64,000 bases of DNA from Bacillota bacterium (GTDB lineage: Bacteria > Bacillota > SHA-98 > UBA4971), in assembly GCA_014360195.1 (NCBI GenBank), contig JACIXY010000010.1:1-64000 (forward strand), in the 5' to 3' direction. The translations under genes and the position numbers were made by a program. Each line of letters opens with the position of its first letter. The stretch's first letter is position 1. The notes under the pieces were generated by a model. It worked only from the letters and a program-made list of their open reading frames with translations. It was not told where the DNA came from and did no database searches. Shown here piece by piece: positions 53,161 to 61,637 of this stretch.

Positions 53161-54268
53161 GGAGGGAAGGATAGGCACAAACGAGGCCATCGCCGCTACC
53201 GTGTATTTCCTTTCATCCAAGCTATTCATCTCGTTCCCGCAGCAGATGGCGACCGTGGGTCTCACGGCTGCCTGGATGGTGCCTATCATCAGCTTCGGCA
53301 CGGGAGCGCTCGGGTTCCTCATCGTCGCCGCTCTGCTGAAACGCTATCCCCGCATGAGCATAGTTGAGATAGGTGAGGAAGTAGCAGGTCCTCTGTTTGG
53401 CGCCCTTGCCGCTCTGGGGTACCTCGCGTTCTTCTTTGCTGCCACGATTCTCATCATGCGGGAGTTCTCCGAGACGGTAGGAACCGCCCTCCTCCCCCGC
53501 ACACCCCTCTCGGTGATAACCGCCGTCTTCGTGCTGGTCACTCTCGTCGCCGTCTTCCTCGGAGGGGAGGCACTCACGAGGGCGGCCTTTCTCGCCGCAC
53601 CTCTCATAGTGGCAACCCTCGTCTTCCTGAACAGCCTGTCGCTCCCGCAGGCCAACTTCGACGCGATGTTTCCTCTATTCGGCCCGGGTCTTGGTAAGCT
53701 TGTCTATCATGGAGTGCTCCACTCCGCCGTCGCCGGCGAGGTCATGTTCCTCGGAGTCATAGCGCCCCAGCTCAGGGACGGGCACAAGCTGCGCATGATG
53801 GGGCTAGTCGCCATAGCAATCACCGCCCTCTTCACCAGCGTGTCGCTGCTCGTCTTCGTGACCGTGTTCCCCTACCCGCTGTGCGTGCACATCCCGTACC
53901 CTGGGTACGAAACAACAACCCTCATCTATGTGGGCCGATTCTTCCAGCGGGTTGAGGTGGCGTTCGTGTTCCTGTGGGTCATAAGCGGGTGCATCGAGCT
54001 TGGACTTGGAGCTTACACTTCAACGATGATCCTCGCCCGAATGCTCAAGCTCCCTGTGTACCGCCCGATCGTGCCCGCGATGGCCATCATCGGCTACACG
54101 GTGGCGTTCGTGCCGCCCGACGTTCCCACCGCGACCAGGCTCGACTTCGAGCTCGTAAGGACATTCGGCGGCATCGCGGTTTTCGTCGTCCCGGCACTCT
54201 TGCTGCTCGTCGCACAGGTAAAGGAAGCTCGCAGGGCCAGAAGAAGGGGGCGGACCCGTGGCGCGTGA
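53153..54268 (+). CDS. gerAB: GerA-family germinant receptor B subunit (permease-like)
   Basis: A 371-residue spore germination permease of the amino-acid/polyamine transporter superfamily, with about ten membrane segments. Features include the N-terminal EGRIGTNEAIAATVYF and LFPLFGPG-like loops. It probably binds the germinant in the spore inner membrane. GTG 53153 overlaps the gerAA end. It ends with a basic tail, RRARRRGRTRG, overlapping gerAC. Confidence 0.93.
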   Translation: MLEEGRIGTNEAIAATVYFLSSKLFISFPQQMATVGLTAAWMVPIISFGTGALGFLIVAALLKRYPRMSIVEIGEEVAGPLFGALAALGYLAFFFAATILIMREFSETVGTALLPRTPLSVITAVFVLVTLVAVFLGGEALTRAAFLAAPLIVATLVFLNSLSLPQANFDAMFPLFGPGLGKLVYHGVLHSAVAGEVMFLGVIAPQLRDGHKLRMMGLVAIAITALFTSVSLLVFVTVFPYPLCVHIPYPGYETTTLIYVGRFFQRVEVAFVFLWVISGCIELGLGAYTSTMILARMLKLPVYRPIVPAMAIIGYTVAFVPPDVPTATRLDFELVRTFGGIAVFVVPALLLLVAQVKEARRARRRGRTRGA

Positions 54269-55688
54269 AGTGAGGGACCGAGGCATGAGACTCGCCCGCG
54301 CCGCACTGCGCCTGTCGCTGTGCCTCTTCACAGCCCTTTGCGCGGCAGGGTGCTGGGACAGGACGGAAGTGGACGATTTGGCCTTCATCATGGCGATTGG
54401 CCTCGACGAGGCCCCGAACGACCAGGTGTACGTGACCTTTCATATAGCCGTCCCGAGGGCCGTGGCTGGGGCCGGTGGGGCCGGCGGCGGTTCGGGAGGC
54501 GGGGGCGGAGGAGGAGCAGGCCAGCAGTCCAGCCTCATAACGACGCTCATGGGCCGCTCCGTGCTCAGCCTCCTCAACCTTCTGAATACGCACGTGGACA
54601 GACGCCCAAGCTTGGTCCACGGCAAAATGGTGGTCATCGGAGAAAAGTTGGCAAGGCGCGGGATAGCCCCGTACATCGGCGAGCTTGTCAGGTTCCGGGA
54701 GGCACGAAGGACGATGTTCCTTGCGGTGAGCCAGGGAACCGCGAAGGAGTTCATCGAGAAGAACCGCCCGATCCTCGAGCAGAACCCCGCAAAGAACCTC
54801 GAGCTTCTCGCGCTCGCGAACAGGCAGACCGGGTTTGTCCCCCCCTCCCAGATCCACAGGTTCCTCGTGGAGATGCAGTCGCTTGGGGAGGAGCCCGTCG
54901 CCATCCTTGCGGGGATCAAGGAAGAAGCCCCCGGGGGTAGAACCGAGCAGTCCACGGGCGGCGCATCTGGGCGCCGGGACGGTTCCCCTGATGGCGGCTC
55001 ACCAGCGGGCGGCGCCGGCACGGAGCCGCCGAAAATGCCGAAACCCCCGCCGATCCATGCCCGCAGCGACTCCGACTACACGGCAGGCCAATCTCCCTCG
55101 GTCGGTGGAAACCCGGTGGAGCTCCTCGGCGGAGCTGTGTTCAGGGGCGACCGGATGGTGGGAAAGATTACGGGACAGGATGTCAGGGCCATGCTTATGG
55201 TCCGCGGCAGCTTCAAGAGGGGTACGCTTCTCCTGGAAGACCCCTTCGTGAAAGACAGGTACGTATCGTGCGACGTCCGCCTGGCTCGCCCGACCGAGAT
55301 CAGCGTCAACAAGGAAGGACGAGGGTTCCACGTCAAAGTGAAGATCATGCTCGAAGGGGAGGTCATCGGAAGCCAAAGCCTCATAGATTACTCCAACCCG
55401 AAGAACCTGCACACGCTCGAAAGGCGGGTTGCAGAGGACCTCAAGAGGAGCTGCGAACACATTGTAAGAAAAGCACAGAGGGAGTTTCGCGCCGACATTT
55501 TCGCCTTCGGCAACAAGGTCCGGCACCTCACGAAAACGTGGCGGGAGTGGCAGGATCTCAACTGGCCGGAGAGATTCCCGGAAGCGCGAGTAGATATCGA
55601 CTTGAGGCTGGACCTTCGCCGCACAGGCCTACTATTCAAGCCGCCGCGACCCAGCACACAGAAGAGGTCTGCACCTGAGAGGAGGTGA
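54258..55688 (+). CDS. gerAC: GerA-family germinant receptor C subunit (lipoprotein)
   Basis: A 476-residue Ger(x)C lipoprotein. The signal peptide ends in the lipobox LCAAGC, giving lipidated Cys32, followed by WDRTEVDDLAFIMAIGLDEA. Two low-complexity inserts are visible, a Gly-rich stretch near residue 75-90 and a Gly/Ser/Pro-rich stretch near 225-265. The conserved C-terminal domain contains FLLKPPRP-like ends. It overlaps gerAB by 11 bases. Confidence 0.92.
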   Translation: MAREVRDRGMRLARAALRLSLCLFTALCAAGCWDRTEVDDLAFIMAIGLDEAPNDQVYVTFHIAVPRAVAGAGGAGGGSGGGGGGGAGQQSSLITTLMGRSVLSLLNLLNTHVDRRPSLVHGKMVVIGEKLARRGIAPYIGELVRFREARRTMFLAVSQGTAKEFIEKNRPILEQNPAKNLELLALANRQTGFVPPSQIHRFLVEMQSLGEEPVAILAGIKEEAPGGRTEQSTGGASGRRDGSPDGGSPAGGAGTEPPKMPKPPPIHARSDSDYTAGQSPSVGGNPVELLGGAVFRGDRMVGKITGQDVRAMLMVRGSFKRGTLLLEDPFVKDRYVSCDVRLARPTEISVNKEGRGFHVKVKIMLEGEVIGSQSLIDYSNPKNLHTLERRVAEDLKRSCEHIVRKAQREFRADIFAFGNKVRHLTKTWREWQDLNWPERFPEARVDIDLRLDLRRTGLLFKPPRPSTQKRSAPERR

Positions 55689-55689
55689 T

Positions 55690-55872
55690 GTGCCCACGCG
55701 TTCAGGGGTTCTCCTTACCACCATGCCCATCCCCGTCGCGGTGGCGGTATACACCGCGAGCTTCGGGCTATGGCTCCTGCGGCACAGGAACATCCGCGGG
55801 GCTATCGGGGTTTTCTTCCTCGCGGCCTGTTGTATAGCCGTGCCACTTCTCCTTCTCTTTGTCGGCGGGTAG
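55690..55872 (+). CDS. Small two-segment membrane protein in the germination operon
   Basis: A 60-residue protein with two hydrophobic segments (about residues 12-31 and 37-58). GTG 55690 follows GGAGGTGAT and lies one base after the gerAC stop. No family recognised. Small membrane D-type subunits accompany some germinant receptors, which would fit here (inference). Confidence 0.65.
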   Translation: MPTRSGVLLTTMPIPVAVAVYTASFGLWLLRHRNIRGAIGVFFLAACCIAVPLLLLFVGG

Positions 55873-55895
55873 CCTCCAGAACGGAGGCCACCCGC
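55865..55895. terminator. Hairpin terminator between the germination operon and codY
   Basis: GCGGGT-A-GCCTCC pairs with GGAGGC-C-ACCCGC around AGAAC. The stem includes the stop codon of the small membrane gene. There is no strong U tract. It is placed to end both converging transcripts. Confidence 0.5.
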
Positions 55896-55922
55896 ACGCC
55901 ACTCATCCGGTTACTCATCCAG

Positions 55923-56708
55923 TTATCTTGCCCGCAGCCTCTCAAGCTCGTCGAAGAGCTTATCGTTGAGCACCCTGATGTAAGTCCCCTTCATCCCGAG
56001 GGAGCGTGACTCGATGACGCCGGCGCTTTCGAACTTGCGCAGGGCGTTCACGATGACCGATCTCGTGATGCCGACCTTATCCGCGATCTTGCTCGCTACG
56101 AGAAGGCCCTCATGGCCGCCGAGTTCCCTGAAGATATGCTCCACCGCCTCCTGCTCCGAGAAGGACAGGGTATCGAGGGCCATCTGCACCGACGCTTTCT
56201 TGCGAGCCTCTTCCTCGATCTCTCCGGTTTTCGAACGAAGGATCTCCATCCCGAATACGGTCGCGGCATACTCGGCGAGCACCAGGTCGTCGTCGGAGAA
56301 CTCCCTCTCAAACCTTGCCAGCATGAGGGTTCCCATTCTGTCTCCGCCTGCGTAAATCGGGACGACCGTAAGCAGTTTCTCGGCAAACCCGCACTTCGTA
56401 TTCGGGCAGAGGAAGCACTTGCCGCGCTCGTGCCGGATGTTCTCAGACGTCTCGATTATCCTGAGGAGCCAGTCCGCGGACTCCTTGGGGAAGGTCCCGC
56501 CGTTCCCGACGCACCCTGCCGCGACGTCGCAATCGAAGCCCTCCATGAACCCGTACCCCAGGAGTTTTCCGCGGCGCGCCACCACGTACACGTTTGCCGC
56601 GATCTCTTCGGAAAGCACTCTCGCAAGATCATTGAAGTTGCTGGGAAAACCCGTAGACTCCTGTATGAATCGACTGATTCTTCGCGTCTTCTCCAGTAGC
56701 TCGCTCAT
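55923..56708 (-). CDS. codY: GTP- and branched-chain-amino-acid-sensing repressor CodY
   Basis: Global regulator, 261 residues. The N-terminal GAF domain ([16 protein letters not shown]) has extra cysteines in [19 protein letters not shown]-terminal winged helix has [39 protein letters not shown]. It follows hslU in the order usual for Bacillota, after a gap of 385 bases that contains a MITE-like element. Confidence 0.96.
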   Translation of the reverse strand: MSELLEKTRRISRFIQESTGFPSNFNDLARVLSEEIAANVYVVARRGKLLGYGFMEGFDCDVAAGCVGNGGTFPKESADWLLRIIETSENIRHERGKCFLCPNTKCGFAEKLLTVVPIYAGGDRMGTLMLARFEREFSDDDLVLAEYAATVFGMEILRSKTGEIEEEARKKASVQMALDTLSFSEQEAVEHIFRELGGHEGLLVASKIADKVGITRSVIVNALRKFESAGVIESRSLGMKGTYIRVLNDKLFDELERLRAR

Positions 56709-56882
56709 TGACGTCTCCTCCTTAAGTTGCTCCAGGTTGCTTCCTGGGGTCCTCCCCCGCGCTTCGCTCGTTCGAAGGCATGCATCCCTCGGGCTTGTCC
56801 CACCTCGGGTCCCGCCCTGTGTCGCACCTGCGGGCGAGCATCGGATGCCCGGTACCCGCGTGGGGCCGCCGCGCAGTAATCC

Positions 56883-57097
56883 CTAAGTAGATCGTCACAA
56901 GTTATCGCTAGTTCTTAGAACGCAGATCCTGTCTGGGGCTGCCGGTGATTGCACGAAGGGGTGTCAAAATCCGGCCAGTGGCCCGACAGGCCGGGTCTTG
57001 GCGAAGCGTGCCCCGCGTAGGGCGCCCTCCCCGAGCGCAACAGCGGCAACCCCAACACCCCCACAAAACTAGCGAAAACTACTGACGCCATACTTAG
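56883..57097. repeat. MITE-like element, copy D (about 215 bp)
   Basis: Ends are CTAAGTAGATCGTC and GCCATACTTAG. On the minus strand the start CTAAGTATGGCGTCA, a GTTTTC block and GGGTTGCCG align with the start of the element at 23404. CACCGGCAGCC lies further on. The TAA stop of hslU lies inside its terminal repeat. The remaining 56709-56882 segment ahead of codY shows no gene. Confidence 0.55.
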
Positions 57098-58485
57098 AGG
57101 ATGAACCGGCTGAGGTCCCTGTCCCTCACTATGTCTTGCAGCTTGCTGCGAACGTAGTCCCTGTCAATCTCTACCCTCCCCTTCGCCATGTCCGGCGCAT
57201 TGAAGGAGATATCATCGAGCAACCGCTCCATGATCGTGTGAAGTCTCCTTGCGCCGATGTTCTCCGTCTCCTGGTTGACTCTATCAGCGATGGCCGCGAT
57301 CTCGTCGATCGCGTCGGGCAGGAAATCAACCTCAATGCCCTCCGTGGCAAGAAGGGCTTTATACTGCTTCACAAGGGCGTTCTCCGGCTCAAGCAGGATA
57401 CGCTTGAAGTCTTCCTTTGTGAGGCTGTCGAGCTCGACCCTTATCGGGAAACGCCCCTGGAGCTCGGGAATCAGGTCCGACGGCTTGGCTACGTGGAACG
57501 CCCCCGCCGCGATGAAGAGTATGTGGTCGGTCTTCACGGGGCCGTGTTTGGTCATCACGGTGGATCCCTCGACGATCGGCAGGATGTCCCGCTGAACGCC
57601 CTCGCGTGACACGTCAGGTCCGACGCCGCGCTCACGGCCTGCTATCTTGTCGATCTCGTCTATGAACACGATCCCAGACTGCTCCGCGCGCCTCACAGCC
57701 TCCTGCTCGACCTCCTCCATATCTACGAGCTTCTGGGCCTCTTCCTGGGCTATGATCTTCCGCGCTTCCCTCACAGGGACTTTGCGGCGCCGCTGACGCC
57801 GGGGAAGGAGGCCCCCAAAGAGGTCCTGCATGTTGATGCCCATCTCCTCCACGCCCGCGCCGCTGAAGACCTCGAGCATGGGGGGGGTCTGGTCCTCCAC
57901 GGTAACCTCGATCATCATGTCCTCGAGCTCGCCTGCAGCAAGCTTCGCCCGAAGTTCCTCCCGCCGGGCCCTTGCCTCCGCCTGCCTCGCCTGAAATGAC
58001 TCATCATCCCGGACCAGCCCGAGGCCTCCCATGAGGGCGCTGAGCGGGTTTCTTTCCGCCTCGCGGCTGGGGATGGGCGCGATGATGTCGAGGATCCTCT
58101 CGTCCACCATGGCCTCGGCCCGGTGGTAAACCTGGACCATCTTCTCCGACTTCACCATCCTGACGGACGTCTCCACAAGGTCCCGGATGATGGAGTCCAC
58201 ATCGCGGCCGACGTACCCGACTTCGGTGAACTTGGTGGCCTCAACCTTAATGAAGGGCGCGTTCACCAGCCTTGCGAGCCTCCGGGCGATCTCGGTCTTG
58301 CCCACTCCCGTAGGGCCTATCATGAGGATGTTCTTCGGCACCACTTCATCGCGAAGGGACCCGGGCAGCTTCAGCCGGCGGTACCTGTTGCGCAGAGCGA
58401 TGGCGACCGCGCGCTTGGCCTTTGCCTGCCCGACGATATATTTGTCGAGCTCCTCGACGATGGCTCGGGGTGTCAGGTTCTGCAC
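57094..58485 (-). CDS. hslU: HslU, ATPase of the HslUV protease
   Basis: AAA+ unfoldase feeding HslV. The 463-residue protein has the start [23 protein letters not shown], Walker [18 protein letters not shown], the pore loop [18 protein letters not shown], Walker [12 protein letters not shown], and the C-terminal DRDLSRFIL that docks into HslV. GTG 58485 follows AAAGGAGG. Its stop lies in the terminal repeat of the MITE-like element at 57097. Confidence 0.97.
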   Translation of the reverse strand: MQNLTPRAIVEELDKYIVGQAKAKRAVAIALRNRYRRLKLPGSLRDEVVPKNILMIGPTGVGKTEIARRLARLVNAPFIKVEATKFTEVGYVGRDVDSIIRDLVETSVRMVKSEKMVQVYHRAEAMVDERILDIIAPIPSREAERNPLSALMGGLGLVRDDESFQARQAEARARREELRAKLAAGELEDMMIEVTVEDQTPPMLEVFSGAGVEEMGINMQDLFGGLLPRRQRRRKVPVREARKIIAQEEAQKLVDMEEVEQEAVRRAEQSGIVFIDEIDKIAGRERGVGPDVSREGVQRDILPIVEGSTVMTKHGPVKTDHILFIAAGAFHVAKPSDLIPELQGRFPIRVELDSLTKEDFKRILLEPENALVKQYKALLATEGIEVDFLPDAIDEIAAIADRVNQETENIGARRLHTIMERLLDDISFNAPDMAKGRVEIDRDYVRSKLQDIVRDRDLSRFIL

Positions 58486-58499
58486 CCTCGCGCCTCCTT

Positions 58500-59027
58500 T
58501 CACAGCTCCTCGCAGGTGATCTCTTCATTTGTATATATGCAGATGGATGAAGCGATCTTGAGCGCCTCTACGGCGATGTCCCGGCATGAAAGGTCGGTAT
58601 GACGAATGAGCGCCCTCGCAGCAGCCAGCGCGTACGGCCCGCCTGAGCCGACGGCCACCACGCCGTCGTCGGGCTCGATAACATCACCGCTTCCGGATAT
58701 CACAAGAAGGTGCGAGACATCTGCAACCACCAAGAGGGCCTCCAGCCGACGCAAGGCCCTGTCGAGCCTCCACTCTTTGGCGAGCTCCACAGCGGCTCTC
58801 GGCAGGTTGCCGTGGAACTCTTCCAGCTTTCCCTCGAACTTCTCGAAGAGGGCGAAGGCATCAGCAGCCGCCCCCGCGAACCCCGCGAGCACCTTCCCGT
58901 CGTGTATCCTTCTAACCTTCTTCGCTCCGTGTTTCATCACGGTATTCCCGAACGTAACCTGGCCGTCGCCGGCGATGGCCACATGGTCGCCGCGCTTTAC
59001 AGCGACCACGGTTGTAGCGTGAAACAA
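58500..59027 (-). CDS. hslV: HslV, peptidase of the HslUV protease
   Basis: N-terminal nucleophile peptidase, 175 residues. [27 protein letters not shown] is the family start, with the catalytic Thr exposed after removal of the first residues. It ends EEITCEEL. It lies 18 bases after xerC and 14 bases before hslU. Confidence 0.97.
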   Translation of the reverse strand: MFHATTVVAVKRGDHVAIAGDGQVTFGNTVMKHGAKKVRRIHDGKVLAGFAGAAADAFALFEKFEGKLEEFHGNLPRAAVELAKEWRLDRALRRLEALLVVADVSHLLVISGSGDVIEPDDGVVAVGSGGPYALAAARALIRHTDLSCRDIAVEALKIASSICIYTNEEITCEEL

Positions 59028-59045
59028 CTGATTCCCTCCTTCACG

Positions 59046-59957
59046 TCAGGCTCGGGGGTGGGCCCTGTCGTACACAAGCTTAAGCTTCTCCCGGGTCACA
59101 TGCGTATAGATCTGCGTGCTGGAAATGCTCACGTGGCCGAGCAGCTCCTGCACGGCTCGCAAGTCTGCCCCGTGGTCGAGGAGATGTGTGGCAAAGGAGT
59201 GCCTGATGGCGTGGGGGCTAACCTTCTTGTCGATGCTAACTTTCCTTATGTACCTGTCCAGCATTAGCTGTACGGCCCTGGTCGAAAGCCTTCCTCCTCT
59301 GCAGTTGAGGAAGAGCGCCCCCGAGTCGGAATGCGCGTCAGAACGCACGCCCGGAAGACGGGGCCTCCCCTTTCCGATGTACTCCTTCAGTGCGCTGGCC
59401 GCCCGCTCCCCGATGGGCACGACGCGTTCCCTGCCACCCTTCCCGAACACCCTTACGAACCCGTGCTCGAGGTCCACATCCCCGATGTTGAGCCCGACGA
59501 GTTCGCTCACACGGAGGCCTGCCGCATATAGCGTCTCAAGGATGGCTCTATCGCGAAGCCCGAGCAGCGTGTCGGTGGCCGGGGCTTCGATGAGGCTCTC
59601 TACATCCTCTTCATGGAGAAAACGCGGAAGCATCCGACCCAGCTTCGGCGCGCTCACACCCCGGGCGGGGTTCGTTGGGCAGATCCCTTTCCTGCACAGG
59701 TAGGTGAAAAACGACCGCACAGCAGCAAGACGCCGCGCTATAGTTCGCCGCGAGTACCTGGCCTTCTGCAGGTTCGCAAGGTACGCCCTTACCTCGAGGT
59801 GGCTTACCTCGGAAGGCTCGCTCTTCCCCTCAAAAGCCTCGCTAAGGAAGTCGATGAAACATTGTATGTCATGGGCATATGCGTCAAGGGTGTTGGGCGA
59901 CACGCCCTTTTCGAGCGCGAGCTGCGTGAGAAACCCGTCAACTTCTGAGGCCAGCAA
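59046..59957 (-). CDS. xerC: Tyrosine recombinase XerC (CodV type)
   Basis: Site-specific recombinase that resolves chromosome dimers. The 303-residue protein has an N-terminal SAM-like DNA-binding domain. The catalytic domain has LYAAGLRVSELVGLNIGDVD, HAIRHSFATHLLDHGADL, LLGH and the nucleophile Tyr in STQIYTHV. It sits in the standard xerC-hslV-hslU-codY order. Confidence 0.96.
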   Translation of the reverse strand: MLASEVDGFLTQLALEKGVSPNTLDAYAHDIQCFIDFLSEAFEGKSEPSEVSHLEVRAYLANLQKARYSRRTIARRLAAVRSFFTYLCRKGICPTNPARGVSAPKLGRMLPRFLHEEDVESLIEAPATDTLLGLRDRAILETLYAAGLRVSELVGLNIGDVDLEHGFVRVFGKGGRERVVPIGERAASALKEYIGKGRPRLPGVRSDAHSDSGALFLNCRGGRLSTRAVQLMLDRYIRKVSIDKKVSPHAIRHSFATHLLDHGADLRAVQELLGHVSISSTQIYTHVTREKLKLVYDRAHPRA

Positions 59958-60116
59958 CAGGGCAGCCCTCCCCGCTCCGGTTCATCCTATGGCTCCGGCC
60001 GCCCGGCTCCCCAGCTACTCGGGTGACCCGGATAACCGTGGCGGCGGAGCCGGCACCTTTGGGCGCAGGGGCGAAGCCCCGCGGTCGGGGTCCTCGCCGC
60101 GCCCACCTAGCCCGAA

Positions 60117-60145
60117 ATTGTAACATAATTATAATATTTCTTCAA
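60117..60145 (-). promoter_or_regulatory. Predicted sigma-A promoter for xerC-hslVU
   Basis: Minus strand TTGAAG (-35), 17 AT-rich bases, TACAAT (-10), overlapping the trmFO stop. This suggests xerC-hslV-hslU can be transcribed separately from trmFO. Confidence 0.55.
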
Positions 60146-61469
60146 CCCCAGTCTGGAGGGTTTTCCCGAAATTTATCGCTGCGAGAAGAGCGGAACTCGC
60201 AAGTCGGCGCCTTGTAGCCTTCCCTTTCACCTTTCCCTCGGGGCGAGGCATGATCCCGAAATTCGCGTTCATCGGCTGGAAGCCACCCGGGTGAGACGCG
60301 GTTATGTACCGACACAGGCTCCCGTGTACGGTTTCCGCCGGAAAGACCACGGGATTTCGCCCAAGAGCGATCCTGGTCGCGTTCACGCCAGCCACCAGGC
60401 CTGAGGCCGCAGACTCGAGGTACCCCTCTACGCCGGTCACCTGGCCGGCGAAGAGGAGCGTGTCGCGCAGGCGGAATTGCAGTGTCGGGCGAAGAAGTTC
60501 AGGGGAGTTTATGTAGGTGTTTCTGTGCATCACCCCGTACCTTACGAATTCGGCATGCTCCAGTCCAGGGATCATCCGGAAGACCCGCCGCTGCTCGTCC
60601 CAGGCAAGCCGGGTCTGAAAGCCCACCATGTTGAGAAGCGTGCCGGCCTCGTCCTCCCGCCTGAGCTGCACCACGGCGTAGGGCCTCTTGCCCGTGCGGG
60701 GGTCGACGAGCCCGACCGGCCGCATCGGACCGTAGACAAGCGCCTCCCGTCCTCTCCTCGCGAGGACCTCCACAGGCATGCAGGCCTCGAAGACCTTCGT
60801 GTCCTCGAACCCGTGGACCGGCGCGCATCTTGCAGAAACGAGCGCGTCGTAGAAACGGTCGTACTCGTCCTTTGTCATCGGGCAATTGAGGTAGTCATCA
60901 CCTCCGCGACCGTAACGAGATCCCCAGAAAGCTTTCGACATGTCGCACGACTCGGCGGTCACTATCGGTGCGACGGCATCGTAGAAATACAGGTGCTCGG
61001 TGCCGGCAAGCTGCGCTATGGCCTCGGCCATGCTGTCGGAACTGAGGGGGCCCGTTGCTATCACCACCGGGACACCCTCAGGGATCATGCGCATCTCTTC
61101 CCTTATTACTTTCGCGTTGGGACACCGCTCGATGTATGTGGTCACGAGATGTGCGAAGCGCCGCCTGTCGCATGCCAGCGCGGACCCCGCAGGGATCCTG
61201 GACGCTTCAGCGCACCTCATGATGATCGACCCGAAAATCCGCATCTCCTCTTTGAGGACTCCGGAGGCACTCGCCAGGCTGTCGGAGCCGAGAGAATTGG
61301 AGCACACAAGCTCGGCAAGGTCGCCTGTGGTGTGAGCGGGGGTCATTACCGACGGGCGCATCTCGACAAGCGCCACCCGCAGGCCCCTCCTCGCCACCTG
61401 CCATGCGGCCTCGCTTCCGGCGAGGCCCCCGCCTACGACTATCACGTCAGCAGCGCCTGGATCTATCAT
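60129..61469 (-). CDS. trmFO: Methylene-THF-dependent tRNA (uracil-5-)-methyltransferase TrmFO
   Basis: FAD enzyme that makes m5U54 in tRNA using 5,10-methylene-THF. The 446-residue protein has the FAD motif VIVVGGGLAGSEAAWQVARRG at the N-terminus, CSNSLGSDSLASASGVLKEEM, YLNCPMTKDEYDRFYDAL and TGVEGYLESAASGLVAG. Full length. Its folate use ties into the one-carbon pool. Confidence 0.97.
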   Translation of the reverse strand: MIDPGAADVIVVGGGLAGSEAAWQVARRGLRVALVEMRPSVMTPAHTTGDLAELVCSNSLGSDSLASASGVLKEEMRIFGSIIMRCAEASRIPAGSALACDRRRFAHLVTTYIERCPNAKVIREEMRMIPEGVPVVIATGPLSSDSMAEAIAQLAGTEHLYFYDAVAPIVTAESCDMSKAFWGSRYGRGGDDYLNCPMTKDEYDRFYDALVSARCAPVHGFEDTKVFEACMPVEVLARRGREALVYGPMRPVGLVDPRTGKRPYAVVQLRREDEAGTLLNMVGFQTRLAWDEQRRVFRMIPGLEHAEFVRYGVMHRNTYINSPELLRPTLQFRLRDTLLFAGQVTGVEGYLESAASGLVAGVNATRIALGRNPVVFPAETVHGSLCRYITASHPGGFQPMNANFGIMPRPEGKVKGKATRRRLASSALLAAINFGKTLQTGVEEIL

Positions 61470-61637
61470 GTTCCCTCCGCACCGTTCGATACACCGCTGG
61501 GTGAAAGTGCAAGAATCCTTCCTCCCGACTTAGGGAGTTGCTGGTAACCGGGTTTTGTCGATGCGCTCCGCCAGGGCAGGGCCGGACCCATGCCCCGGTG
61601 CCGAGCTATCTCACCACTCATAACTCATGACCCATAC

